This document shows positions 1-11,914 of a DNA stretch of 64,000 bases, one piece after another; position 1 is the stretch's first letter; each line of letters begins with the position of its first letter. The position numbers and the translations under genes are program-made. A model generated the notes under the pieces. That model was not told the DNA's origin, ran no database searches, and saw nothing but the letters and a program-made list of their open reading frames with translations. The stretch is from Cycas panzhihuaensis (Eukaryota; Cycadophyta): NCBI GenBank assembly GCA_023213395.1, contig CM041465.1:180365741-180429740 (forward strand). Direction: 5' to 3'.

Positions 1-424
1 CATGTGAGCCTCATTATTACATTGAAATTCTAAATGACATTTTTATAGGAAAACCCTCATGGGAAATAAAAACCCACAAACTTTCTAAGATCTATAGTAC
101 CTTTTATAAGTTAAAATAGCTAAGGTGACTCTTTGATGTAGCTTGATAGCCAAGCATCTTAAATGTGCGGCTTAATCTACTAAGTCTCCATATACTGTTT
201 GGTCATCCCCTATGCCCTTTTGGGTTTTCACAGGTTCTGATTTTCCAAAACAAGTATAACCCTTATCCTTTCGTGCCCACATGGGATTTTCACAAAGAGG
301 ATAGAGCAGAGACTTACTTTTATTCTTCCACACCCACAAGGGGTTTTCATGAAGAGAATAGAGTATGATGATCCTATTGCCATCTTCATTGATTAGTCGA
401 AGATGGAGGCCCTAAGGCCAAGAT
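1..424 (-). other. 3' untranslated part of element A
   Basis: Non-coding stretch between the end of the RNase H frame and the 3' LTR that lies outside the window. It matches 49393-49800 of element F, including the repeated phrase built on CCCACAAGGGGTTTT followed by a GATAGAGCAGAGACTTAC-like segment. The short plus-strand reading frames here show no family resemblance and are taken as chance. Confidence 0.6.
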
Positions 425-2000
425 GCCTTTGGAATTGTTCAAACTTTACCTTTTGCAACTATTTGGTGAAGATATTAGCCACTTGATCTACTGTGGGATA
501 GTGTTCCATTTGAGTTATGCCATCATGAACAAGTTCTCTAATCCTATAGACTTTCGTACTTATATGTTTAGTACCATCATGAAATATAGGATTTTTTTCC
601 ATACAGATTGCTGATTGATTATCCACATGAAGACTCGTAGGACTTGTTTAGGTGATATTTAATGTTTCTAATAAAATTTTCAACCATATCATCTCCTTAT
701 TGGTCTCAGAAGTAGTAATGTATTTAGCTTCGATAGTTGAATCTATAACTATCTTCTACTATCTGGATCTCCATGATATTGGTGCTATTCCAAGAAATGT
801 TACATACCTAGATGTAGATCTTCCTGTATCTTTATCTCCTACAAAGTCTGAGTCTATGTATGCAAAAAGTTTAAAATCTAAATTAGGTTTATATAATAGA
901 TAATATTTGTTAGTCGTCTTAAGGTATCTCAACACTCGCACTGCTACATGCCAATGATTCTGCTTAGGATTTGTCATGTAACGAGCAAGAATACTGATAG
1001 AGTATGCAATATATAGCCTTGTATTGCTAGTGTAGATGAGACTACCTACAAGTTTCCTATAGAGTGTTGTGTCTGCCTCCCTAGTGTCACCTTCAACTGA
1101 GAGTTTGGTATTAGGGTCCATAGGTAACATCATTGATCGAGCATCTTCTAATTGAAACTTAATTAGAAGATTATTGATGTATTTTTTTTGGGAGAGGAAA
1201 AATTTTCTATTCTTTTATATTACTTCAATTCCTAAGTAATATTTCATCAAACCAAGGTCAGATAATTCAAACGTTTTACCAAGGTCTTTTTCAGCTAGCT
1301 TATTACCTGTTCACTATTATCCATTACTAGCATGTCATCCACAAAGATTATGAGATAAGTGACTTTATCCTTATGGTGCTTGATGAGAAGTATTACATCA
1401 ATATCTTGGTAGTCACAAACCTCGTATCCAAGTTGCCTCATTCTTTCAGACAACTTGGCAAACCAAACACGAGGGGCTTATTTAAGGCCGTATAAGGACT
1501 TTCTGAGCCTACAAACTTTATGCTCTTGACCTTTGATCTAATATCCTTCTGGCTAAGCCACACAAATTTCTTCTTCAAGATATCCATTAAGAAACGCGGT
1601 CTTAATATCAAGTTGGTGGATTTTCTAACTCTATTGAGTAGCCAAGGCCACATGAGTTCTAATTGTAGGCCACTTGGTTATAGGTGCAAATACTTTAGTG
1701 TAGTTGATGCCTTCCCTTTATGTAAATCCTTTAGCTATAAACCTCACCTTGTATTTTTCAAGGGTGTCATATGATCTATATTTATTTTTTAACACCAATT
1801 TATTTTGAACTACCTTTCTGCCAAGTGGTAGATCAATGAGCTCCCATGTACTGTTCTTGATAAGAGATTGATACTCTTCATTCATGGCATTTCTCCAAAT
1901 TGTATGTTTTACAACTTTGTGGTACATTAGAGACTCTTCATTAAGAGTAAGGTGTCGTTCTATTAGTTCAAGCTCAGTATATAATGATTCCTACATCCTT
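425..2000 (-). pseudogene. Element A reverse transcriptase-RNase H remnant
   Basis: Remnant of the Copia RT/RNase H part of pol, which would copy the element's RNA into DNA in cytoplasmic particles. The N-terminal RT start lies near 1927-1718 (residues resembling WRNAMNEEYQSLIKNSTWEL). The late RT to RNase H part lies at 1133-759 (KLVGSLIYTSNTR, VLRYLKTT, YIDSDFVGDKDTGRSTS). The C-terminal end of RNase H lies near 430-480 (DIFTKPL-like). Stops and frameshifts split the frame throughout. The RT core between 1440 and 1720 is present but out of frame. No intact catalytic frame remains. Confidence 0.8.
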
Positions 2001-2399
2001 GCTCTAGGGGCACTTCACGTGCCAGTTTTACTCATCTTATTTGGTCATATATCCTTATTGAGTTGATGGGCTTCTCGAGATCCTCAAGTTGGGAATGAGG
2101 TCCTCACTTCCTCAATTTCTTGGTTCTCATCTTGTTCATTAAAATGATTATTTTATGAGGAGGATGTTGATGTGCCTAAGGAAGATCATCCTTCTACCAC
2201 TATTTTTCTTTTGTCGATTGAAGGTGGAGAGGATGGTTCTTCTATAATGGCTTTGCCTTTGTTAACTCTATTATCTTCAAATGATGGTGCTAGATGTGCA
2301 CTCATCGGTTTAGAGTCACAACTTATATTCTTCGAGGCTCTATTATCAGCTTCTAATATTTGGAGTAATTTATGTCTGTCCCCCCCCTCCTAAATTTTA

Positions 2400-3330
2400 G
2401 AGTTTAAACATCATACTTGATAACATGATTATAATGATGTGAGGGTACTTTAGAGTCCAGTTTAGTAACTGATCCTCAGTCTCAGTAAAAATTACATCTC
2501 TGGTAATGATGAATTTTCGTTGTGAAGGTATAAAGACCTTATACCCTTTCTTATCCATAGGGTATCCAACAAAGATGCCTTTAAGTGTCCTTGGCTGGAG
2601 TTTATTTCGATTTGCATCTAGAATATGGGTATAGCATATAGAGCCAAAATTTTTGAAGTAGTGAACAATGGGGACTTGTCCTAACCACTTTTCATTAGGT
2701 GCTTATCCTTTCTTTAATGCACTAATAGCATTGATATAATAAACAGTTATCTAGATTGCTTCAGCCCATAGGTAGGTAGGTACATTTTTGTATATTAACA
2801 TAGCTCGAGCCATGTTCATGATTCTCCTGTTCATGCATTCGACGACTCCATTTTATTGTGGGGTACCTGCTACTATTGTTTGATGCTTGCTTCCATTGTC
2901 TCAAAGGTAGCTTTCAAACTCATGTGAGGTATATTTTCCACCATTATCAGTTCAAAGATAATTGAGTTGATAACCTGACTTTTTTTCAGTGAGGGCTTTG
3001 AATTCTTTGAATACACAGAGGGCTTCATCTTTCTTATGTAGAAAAGTTACCCATACATTTCTAGTGAAATCATCAATGAAAGAGATATAATATAATTTGC
3101 CCTTTAGTGAAGGAATGGGCATTGGCCCGCATAAATAAGAGTGTACCAATTATATTGGATGGCTCAATTTTCACTTACTTTTGGGAAAGTGTTGTAGATG
3201 AGATTTGGTAATGACACAAGCTTCACATTTAAAGGGCCTAGAGGAGAACTTTAGAAGATTTGGAAGAGTATTAGAAAGATCTCTAAGTCTATCAATGTGA
3301 ACATGGCCCATGCGAGTATGCTAAAGAGCC
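2400..3330 (-). pseudogene. Element A integrase remnant
   Basis: Integrase part of a Copia polyprotein, which would insert the cDNA into the host genome. The best preserved stretch is 3149-2952 (CGPMPIPSLKGK, FIDDFTRNVWVTFLHKKDEA). The position of the first catalytic Asp (HSD in relatives) reads HSY here, so the DDE triad is broken. The flanking GAG-pre-integrase region runs up to about 3330 in other frames. Element F carries the same domain at about 51840-52830 with its acidic residues intact, which supports the assignment. Confidence 0.75.
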
Positions 3331-3549
3331 TTTAGTGATAACATTGGATGGGTCAAGATGGAATTAAATGCAAATTCTTCATCGACACAAGGGCTTTGGG
3401 TACAATGGGCTTCAGAAGATGGAGAGTCATTTAGTCAAAAGAGTTTGCTAGAGAGATGTCCAGTCAAAACCACCTGATTAGTTGGAGGGTGAATGACCTG
3501 GAGAGTCTAGTCATTTGTGGTTACACTTAGATCAAATCCATGAGAGACA

Positions 3550-3985
3550 AGTGTGGATAATGAGAGTAGGTTTTGTTTAAGATTGGGTATGTATAAGACA
3601 TCAAGCAATATAAAATCTTCTAGGCCTGGGAGTTTTAGGCGAATGTTACCAATTCTTTCAATAGGTTGTTGTGATTTATCAGCCATGTGAATAACTCCTT
3701 GAACATTTGAGTCAAATGTCTAATATAGACTATGATTGCACGGCATATGTTGAGAGCTGCTCCTATGTCCATAATCCACTGTCCTTTGATTAAAGCCATA
3801 CTATTGGTAATTCCAATAGGACTTGGCATTAAAGAAGGGAATTCACAAGTGATATATCCACATCGATCTTCAAAGTATCTTTTTAGTTGGTTAATGGCAT
3901 TTGATGTTGAAGATCATTTAATTCTTTGAATGCATGCTTGTACAAAACCTGCACCACTAAAGGATTCTTCACAAGTAAATTCAAT
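3550..3985 (-). pseudogene. Element A protease remnant and truncation edge
   Basis: Aspartic protease region of the Copia polyprotein. The open stretch 3829-3635 contains WIMDIGAA, the equivalent of the W-x-(I/L)-D-(S/T)-G-A catalytic loop, with the Ser/Thr replaced by Ile. Similarity to element F continues to about 3985 and then switches abruptly to integrase sequence of the neighbouring Copia array. Gag is absent. Confidence 0.7.
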
Positions 3986-3987
3986 AG

Positions 3988-4401
3988 CAATTAGATTATC
4001 CTATTCATGCGCTCAGCAATGCCATTTTGCTGTAGAGTATAGCTAGTGGTCTTATGTCTTTGGATCACAGCTTCTCTATAATAGTTCTCAAATTCTAAAG
4101 AGTTAAACTCACCTCCATTGTCAGTTTTTAAACATTTGATTATCTTACTAGTGTTGTTCTCAACTAGAGCCTTGAACTGCTTAGACACACTAAACACTTT
4201 AGATTTTATTTTTAAAAAATAGACCCATACCTTCCTGGAGTAATCATCTATAAATGTGACAAAATATAATGATCCTCCACAAGATATTTTAGGAGTTGGT
4301 CCCCATACATATGAATGTATGTAATCCAGAATGCCTTTACTAGTGTGACTTCCTACTTTAAACCTAAGTCTACCAAAAACATAATGTTTACAAAAAGCCA
4401 A
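3988..4401 (-). pseudogene. U4 integrase, truncated
   Basis: N-terminal and core part of a Copia integrase. Visible are the end of the zinc-binding region (KHYVFGRLRFKVGSH), the core FVTFIDDYSRKVWVYFLK, the second acidic motif KTDNGGEF and the third NGIAERMNR. The first catalytic Asp of HSDVWGP is Tyr here, so the DDE triad is incomplete. The domain stops a few residues after the catalytic Glu, where similarity passes to element A. The rest of integrase and all RT/RNase H of this unit are absent. Confidence 0.85.
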
Positions 4402-4410
4402 ATCTGAAAG

Positions 4411-5745
4411 CTACAAGTTAGGAACTAACTTACAGTTTATCAGCACTTTAAGTCCTCTCTCACTCATGTGCCAAAGTCTCTGATGCCATAACTGAGCTGG
4501 ATCTTCTATAGTCTTTGATGTTGTAGCTGCTTGGCCAACTTCTGTACTTCCCACTAAAATGTAAAGATTTCCTCTCTTTAAAGCTTTCATAATAACCAAG
4601 GCACCCTTTGACACCTTTAGGACTCCTTCATGACCTATATGCTTAAAACCACCGGAATCTAGTTCATCCAAGGAAATCAGATTCCTTTTCAAATTAGGTA
4701 TATGTCTAACCCCAGTTAATGTTCTGACTACCCCATCGAACATCTTAATTTTGATGCTACCAATACCCACTGTCTTATAAGAAACATCATTTCCTATAAG
4801 CACATCACCACCATTAAGAGGTTGATATGATGAGAACCAACCCTTGTGTGGATACATGTGGTGCGAAGCACCTGAATCTAATAACCAGTCATGGTGATAA
4901 TGAGAAACATTACAAGTGACTAAGATATCATCATCTATACCTTGATTTGACTTCACCTCATTCACCTCCTTAGCAAGATCTTCCCTTTTCTGGAACTCCT
5001 TCCTTTTGTAGCAATCCTTTTTTAGGTGACCGATCTTATTACAATGCCAACACTTGAGCTTACTCTTTTTGCTCTTTGACTTGGACCTCGATGTATCCCT
5101 AGAGTTTTGTCCTCTCTCAAATGTTCTACCCCTTATTATCATAGCTTCTGGTGTAGAGGTTTCAAGACTAGATTTGCTCCGCACTTCCTCTATTAGCAAA
5201 GCACTTACAACAGAATCATAATCCAATACATCTGTAGTGCTAAAACTAATTGAGGTGACAATATTATCCCAGGATTTAGGTAATGAGCATAATAAGGTAA
5301 CAACCTTGTCCTCATCCTTAATTTTAACATCAATACTAGTCAACTGACAAATAAGAGTATTGAAAATATTTAAATGATCAGTAATTTTTGTACCTTCCTT
5401 CATCTATAATGAGTACAGCTGCTTCTTTAGGTAGATTCAAATTGTTATTGATTTGGTCATATACAAGCCTTCCAACTGGGTCCATAATCCTACTGCTGTC
5501 TCCTCCCCTATGATGTTAAATAAGACTTCATCTACCAATCATAATCATATTGTACTAAGTACCTTTTTGTCTAAGTCATCCCGTTCATCATCGTCCATCC
5601 CCATGGGTTTCTTCGATTTACCTGTAAGGGTTTTATACAAACCTTACTGTATAAGAATATCATGCGCTTTTAGCTTCTATAACTCAAAGTTGTTCTTGCC
5701 ATTGAACTTCTCCACCTCAAACTTTGCACCTGCTAGTTTCGCCAT
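4411..5745 (-). pseudogene. U4 gag-protease-preintegrase
   Basis: Best preserved gag-protease region of the array. Gag probably starts at the ATG ending at 5745 (MAKLAGAKFEVEKF), and the same frame runs to 4411, broken by stops in its first third. From 5403 it is open for 330 residues. Within that stretch are a gag core, then the zinc knuckle CWHCNKIGHLKKDC (residues 118-131, C-X2-C-X4-H-X4-C) that packages RNA. The protease loop WLLDSGASHHM follows (catalytic Asp at residue 176), then the GAG-pre-integrase motif LWHQRLWHMSERGL near the end. The primer site and LTR-A follow immediately upstream. It cannot be expressed intact because of the early stops. Confidence 0.85.
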
Positions 5746-5798
5746 TTGGTGTAGAAAAACTGACACCAAAACCGTCACAAACTCACTACAAAAAAAAA

Positions 5799-5813
5799 GT
5801 GGCTCTAATACCA
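5799..5813 (-). other. Primer binding site of U4
   Basis: On the minus strand this reads TGGTATTAGAGCCAC, one change from the usual initiator-Met-tRNA primer site. It lies two bases from the end of LTR-A, as in the other copies. Confidence 0.8.
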
Positions 5814-5815
5814 CT

Positions 5816-6462
5816 TGTTGAGAATACAAGGTCCCAAACCTTTAACTGCCACCAAGATCTATTACACTCTTGTAACTAGTTACAGCAATCGAAACTTAAA
5901 ATTCCATGTAAGTTCTAAAATTAGAGATTATACAATAACATTAAAATGAAAGCTAAACATCACATATGCACCCGATATAACATGGTAAAACCCTAGTAGT
6001 GTGCTAGGGAAACATCCACACGGGAAAGGTATTGATCTTTATTACTGTAGAATGGAGAAACAATACATCTTAGTAGCAGAGTGCTGTCAAGAACAACAAC
6101 CAGCCACCACCCTCATCATAGTACATTACATTACATACAACATAATAAGAAAAAGCCCTAAATCAGGCTACATGCAAGGGATATCTAAGGCATGAATCTC
6201 AACCATAGAATCTAGGGTATTTGTATAGAATGACCCTAATTCTCTTTACATTTTAATATGGTTTATATGGTTAATTTTTCGGGTCGAGGGTTATCGCCCC
6301 TAAACCCCCTCTTAGCGGGGTGCGTTCCACGCCCCCCGCACCCCCTGGCCAAGGGGGGCTCACTCTCCCCTTGGAACCCCCCGAGAAAGATTAGGGGGGG
6401 AAACCGCACCGACAACATGCCAAAATTTTAGCCTCAAACTATTGTTGTCACAATATCCAACA
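5816..6462 (-). repeat. LTR-A of the Copia array (shared by U3 and U4)
   Basis: 647-bp LTR with TGTTG/CAACA ends. On the minus strand it is preceded by the RNase H end and purine-rich tract of U3 and followed by the primer site and gag of U4, so one LTR serves both units. It contains the GC-rich palindromic block (about 6284-6397) found in all LTRs of this family. AT-rich TATA-like sequence lies near 6250-6265. Confidence 0.9.
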
Positions 6463-8090
6463 ATCTCTACCTTGACAACAATTTACCCGGTACCTTTCCT
6501 GGACCTTTCATCAACTTTTCTACAAGCCAAGAGAAGTCAAATACCATTTGAACTTCTTTACTTGTACTGGTTTTGTGAATATATCAACATAATTCTGATT
6601 GGAGTGAATCTTCTCAAGTGCCACTCCACCTACTTCCATAACCTGTCTAACAAAATGGTACTTAAGAGCAATATGCTTTGTTCTACTGTGATAAGCCAAA
6701 TTTTTGGCTAAAGTAAGTAGCACTTTGACTGTCACAAAATACCTTTACATTTTCTTGTCTCCTTCCAAGCTCAACCAATAGACCCTATAACCAGATTGCT
6801 TCTTTACAAGTATGTGCTACAGTAACATATTCAACTTCCATGGTTGACAGTGCAATTGTGCTCTGCAATTTGGACATCCAACTAACTGGACCATTTGCAA
6901 GAGTGAAAACATAACCTGAAGTAGACCTCCCTTTGTCTAAATCTCCTACAAAGTCTAAATCGACATATCCACAAACCTGATTACCTGTACCTCAAAAGGT
7001 GATGTAGAAGTCACTTGTGCCTCCCAAATACCGAAGCACTTATTTCACTGCAGCCCAATATTCCTTTCCTGGATTTGCCACAAACCTGCTAACTACACTG
7101 ACTGCATGTGAAATATCAGGTCTTGTACATACCATGGTATATATCAAACTTCCTACTACACTAGCATAAGGCACACGAGATATATAAACCTTTTCTTCTT
7201 CACTACTAGGACTAATATTCGAAGAAAGATTGAAGTGGGAAGCCAACGGGATAATCACTGGTTTTACATTTGTCATACCAAACATGGTTAGTACCTTCTC
7301 CACATATTTCTGCTGTGATAACCATAGCTTACAATTTTTCCTGTCTCTGTGTATCTCCATGCCTAAGATTTGTTTTGTAGCTCCTAGATCCTTCATATCA
7401 AAAGTCCTAGCCAATTGAGCCTTTAGCTTATTGATTTCTTCCATGCTCTTACTTGCAACCAGCATGTCATCAACATATAATACCAAGATAATGAATAAGC
7501 CATTGCCCTTAAATTTAAAGTAAATAAAATGATCATACTCACTTCTTTTGAAATTTTATCTCTCCATGAAGGCATCGAACTTCTTATACCACTGCTTGGG
7601 TGATTGCTTTAGGCCATACAATGATTTCCTGAGCCTGCAAACAAGTCTTTTCTTGCCATCTTATACAAACCCTTCTGGTTGATCCATATAGATCTCCTCA
7701 TCTAAATCTCCATGTAGAAAAGCTATTTTTACATCTAACTACTTCAACTCCAAATCGAGAGAAGGTACCAATGCTAACAACACTCAAATTGAAATAAGTT
7801 TGACAACTGGTGAAAAGATCTCATGAAAGTCAATACACCTTTCATGCAAAACCTTTAGCCACCAGTTTTGCCCTGTATTTATCAACCTTTTTATCAACAT
7901 CTATTTTCCTTTTGAAAACCCACCTACAACCAACAGTCTTCCTATCATGTGGAAGTTCTACCAAGTCCCATGAATTATGTTTTTTTAAAGCATCTATCTC
8001 TTTATGCATAGCCCTTTTCCACTTCTCACCATGGATATCATCTACTGCTTCTTGATAATATGTAGGCTCACCATCATTAGAAACCAAAGC
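6463..8090 (-). pseudogene. U3 reverse transcriptase-RNase H
   Basis: Copia RT and RNase H. The start of RT at 8087-7842 shows EKWKRAMHKEIDALKKHNSWDLVELP. The catalytic YVDDMLVASKS is at the start of the open stretch 7486-7040, followed by ILGMEIHRDRKNCKLWLSQQ. RNase H ends at about 6520 (AKNLAYHSRTKHIALKYHFVR, DIFTKPVQ). Frames change several times and stops occur, so it is inactive. It ends at the purine-rich tract next to LTR-A. Confidence 0.85.
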
Positions 8091-8099
8091 AATAGACAG

Positions 8100-9394
8100 A
8101 GAAGGGTTATACCTGTCAGGTGGATGACTAACTTATGTAGGTCTTCTAACTAGTGGCAGAGGAATGTCCATATACTCCTGTGAATCTACTGCTGATTCAT
8201 CTTTAGAAAGATCTTCCCGCTCTTCTGAGTCCACAAAGGGTTGCATTTCAAACTTGACTTGTTGATGTTTAGCTTGTTGCTCCTATTTCATTTCAACTTC
8301 TCCACTGTCTAATTTTACAAGGGGAGATTCATCAAATACGACATCTCTGTTAATGGTGATTTTGTGGGTAGTAGGATCCCATAACCTGTATCCCTTCATA
8401 CCATCCTTATCACCATAAGCAACAAAGATATATCCCTTAGATTTTGGGTCTAACTTTGAACATTTACTTTTTTCAGTCTAGGCATAAGCATTACAACCAA
8501 AAACTTTTAAATTTGAATAATCACATGGATGTCCAATCCATACCTCTTTAGGAATCTTGCAATCTATTGCAAGTGATGGTGACCTATTTACCAAATAGCA
8601 AGCTATTTGAACAGCTTCTGCCCATAAACCCTGCTCCACTCCTGCATTACTTAGCATGCTTCTTGCTCTTTTCAAGAGTGTCCTATTCATGCGCTTAGCA
8701 ATGCCATTTTGCTGTGGAGTATAGCTAGTGGTCTTGTGTCTTTCGATCCCAACTTCTCTATAATAGTTCTCAAATTCCAAAGAGTTGACCTCACCTCCAT
8801 TATCAATTCTTAAACATTTGATTGTCTTACTAGTGTTGTTCTCAACTAGAGCCTTAAACTACTTAAACACACTAAACACTTCATATTTCCTTTTTAAAAA
8901 ATAGACCCATACCTTCCTGGAGTTATCATCTATAAATGTGACAAAATACAATGATCCTCCACAAGATATTTTAGGGGCTGGTCCCCATAAATCTGAATGT
9001 ATGTAATCCAGAATGCCTTTACTAGTGTAACTCCCTACTTTAAACCTGAGTCTGCACTATTTTCCAAAAACATAATGTTTACAAAAAGCCAAATCTGAAA
9101 GCTGCAAGTTAGGAAGCAACTTACGATTTATCAGCACCTTAAGTCCTCTCTCACTCATGTGCCCAAGTCTCTGATGCTATAACTGAGCAGGATCTTCTGC
9201 AATTTTTGATGTTATAGCTGCTTGGCTGACTTTTGTACTTTCCACTAAAATATAAAGATTTCCTTTCTTTAAGGCTTTCATAACAACTAAGGTGCCCTTT
9301 GACACCTTTAGGACTCCTTCATGACCTATATGCTTAAAACCACTAAATCTAGTTCATCCAAGGAAATCAGATTCCTTTTCAAATCAGGTACATA
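8100..9394 (-). pseudogene. U3 integrase and preintegrase part, interrupted
   Basis: Integrase C-terminal half and core at 8780-8478 (EVGIERHKTTSYTPQQNG, WAEAVQIACYLVNRSPSLA, VWIGHPCDYSNLKVFGCNAYA). The catalytic Glu of NGIAERMNR is replaced by Lys. Upstream parts run to 9394 in other frames. The preintegrase region is cut at 9394 by the solo LTR and resumes at 11915. The region 8100-8300 is the poorly conserved integrase-RT linker. Confidence 0.8.
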
Positions 9395-11914
9395 TGCAAA
9401 CGCTCTCATGGGCAATGACCCAACGTCTAGCGGGAAGGGCATAAAAACAATATGCTAAGCAGGCTAGATAGCGAGGATCATACCTCGCAGGACGTCCGTC
9501 TTGTGGCCGGGCCGGAGTGCAGGGCTGCAAGGTGCTGGTTGCTTCCGGTGGCCGTCTGGCGAGACCTTCCTACCCCTTGGATGTCGGGAAGGGAAAAGGA
9601 ACCTCGGCGTCGCGGCTTCTCAAGGCAATGAGAAGGCGGCGAGGGGCAACCAACCAAATGTGTAAAAGGGTATGGAATAAGTGCGGCTAAGTGCAGGTAA
9701 ATGGGTCCTCTACTACTATGTTATGCAATGTAATAAAGTAGTACGAGAAAGCAAATGTAAAATAAACGGTTGTTTTTCCTTTTTCTTTTATGTTCTTTTA
9801 CCTATCAAAGTAAATGCAAAGAGACATAAGAGCATAAAGAAAATACGAAAGATACGTGGAAAATACCTGGATACGGCGTCCGAGTAGAAACACAGGTTCC
9901 CCTCCTCGGTTGCGCTCCTCCTCTCCGTCCTCTGTGCATGCAATGTCGATCGAAGACAACAAAGGGGGTTCACTTACCTCCCCGAGAGCATGCAAGGACT
10001 AAATAAACTGAAAGAACGGAAAGTGAAGCTCAAAACAAGAAGGGGGAAGAATACTGCAAGCGAGGCCGGCCAAGCAACGGGTTGATCTCGCACGCCACTC
10101 CCTCTTAAGCGACCCTGCGCACAAATGGAAAGAACGCTCTCCTCTCGGGAGAGAGGCTACAAAGCACGACAATATATATATGTATGTACTGAAAATGAAA
10201 TCAACTAAGCTAGAAAGATGTAGTTAAGCACCATCATACAATGAAAATGAAACAAAGCCGCACAGTAAATATGCAGACTGTCGTACACCATAAAACACAC
10301 CAAAAGGGATTGAGTGTAGCCTTGGGATGGCTAACTCACCCACGAGAGGTCTCCACAGGGTATAGGGAAAACAGGGCTAGCATGCAACAAGATGAGTCAT
10401 GTAGTAACAAATTTCCTACACCAAGAGGGAACCTCAACCCCAACTCTCCAAGGCTTCTCTAGCTCCGTTTCCTAAGAAAGCACGGATGCTAAAGGGAGAG
10501 AGGATAAGGGACGGAACCCTTGGGGAGAAGGACGGCAATGGGGGACGGAACCCTGCCTATCTCCCTCAAATCCTCGTGAAAACCCTTTATGCCGGCTAGC
10601 TTAGGAAATGGTGGAAGAAGAAGCTAAGAGGAAGAGGATGGGTTTCAAGGAAATACAAGAAAATGTGCCTAACCTAGGGCAGCACTCTAGTAAGCCACAA
10701 CCACTAAGATTACTTGCATCAAAGCGGCGAGAAACTCAAAGGAAGTGCATGCAAAAGGGAGGAAAGTATTTGCGAGCAAAGCAATGAAGAAAACAAGCAA
10801 AAAAGCACCAACAAGAGACAATAAATACTTTGCATAGAGGAGAATAAGTGCATGCAAGTGCTTGGCCACTTGGAGGAGCAGCCCAAACAATGTCTAAGAG
10901 GTGGTGTTGAATGTCTTTTGCAAGAGAGTAGAAGAGTAGAGCTTCATGCAAGTTGAGCGCTTGAAGAGGGGTCTTTGAAGTGGTCTTTTGGTGAAGAAAA
11001 CCTCTTGAAGCTTTGGGTATTTGTGGAGAGGAGTGGTGCTTGCAATAGAGCTCCGTAGGGGGCAGCAATGGCCCTGCAACTCCAGCTGGTAATGGCCCAC
11101 TTCACCTCTGTCCCACTGCTGTAGAAGAAGTTCTCTTGTTCACTGTTTCTTTGCCTTGTCTCTTTGTGTAGAAGTTTCTTTAGAAAACTTGAAAAATGAA
11201 GTGAAGAATTTATGCAAATGAGTAAGAAAAAGGCTTTTATGCCTTGGGCATAGCAAGTGAACGTTGGGGGCCTTGGGGCGCCTCAGCCGTCTGAGCACGG
11301 CGGTTCGCGAAAAAAGCGGCCATCATCACGTGGTTTCTCTTTTTCAAATTTTAAGCGGTCGTCTGCATGACAAACTCCGGTGCAACGCAAACTCCGATGC
11401 AGCCTAGTTTACCGCGGTACATACCCGAAATTCAAAAAAGAGAAAAATATAACTTGAAAATTAGGTTTTTGGTGAAGTCAAAAGCTAGGCATGAAATACA
11501 TCAATTAGGAGAAGGCCTAGGCAGTAGGCAAGTACTCATAGTGGTGCAAAGAGCCCTAACTAAGGGTTAAACCGGGCTTAGGAAGGATTTGCAACATAAG
11601 TGGCATGCAGTAACAAGAATAAACAAGCTGGCAAAAGCATCTCGAAAGACCATAGAGACATCGTGAGTGGTTGTACGCCATACGGGGTGTCGCATTCGCT
11701 GATGAATGCCCCCGCTGTGAGTCGTCATAGGCTGAAGGGTGCCATTAGGCACATGCGTTATGAGCAAGCAATCAAACAAATGCATATAGACATGCATATG
11801 TCAATTAAACTACTCTAAACCACCTTAATTAACATAGGTAAGAAAAGTAAGAACATATACCTGAACAAACCTGTGTCGATGCATCTCGAGTCCATTCCCA
11901 ATAGCTGGGAAACA
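9395..11914 (-). mobile_element. Solo LTR of a Tat-lineage Gypsy element
   Basis: A 2.5-kb block interrupts U3 between preintegrase and protease sequence. Read on the minus strand it begins TGTTTCCCAGCTATTGGGAA, very close to the start of the 27552 Gypsy LTR (TGTTTCCCAGCTACCTGGAA). Further in it shares GCCTATGACGAC...CAGCGGG (about 11715-11735) and a TACCGCGGTAAAC-like segment (about 11410) with that LTR. It ends in CA. No internal element sequence is present, so it is a solo LTR, presumably left after LTR-LTR recombination. The five bases on each side (ACATA, ATGTC) do not form a clean target duplication. Short frames inside show no known domain and GC content is higher than the flanks. Confidence 0.75.

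Larger units (their letters stand above)
1..3985 (-). mobile_element. Copia element A, truncated at both ends of what is visible
   Basis: Ty1/Copia-type LTR retrotransposon on the minus strand. It is recognised from protease, integrase, RT and RNase H fragments in the Copia order (from high to low coordinates). It aligns along its whole length with element F (49393 to about 53290), so both belong to one family. Its 3' LTR must lie left of base 1, since base 1 corresponds to about 49393 in F. Its gag half and 5' LTR are missing: similarity to F stops near 3985, where sequence of the Copia array begins. The missing half is not found on the far side of the array at 39729, so this is a truncation or rearranged junction rather than a simple nested insertion. 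Confidence 0.85.

Noticed and set aside
5453-5821. Plus-strand open frame of 122 codons, with similar ones at 34070-34372 and 38905-39123
   Set aside because: Shadow of the minus-strand gag start in each array unit. Its recurrence is due to the repeat, and no domain fits.
10687-11100. Overlapping minus-strand frames, one strongly hydrophobic
   Set aside because: They fall inside the solo LTR. Overlapping frames and lack of any family resemblance argue against a gene.
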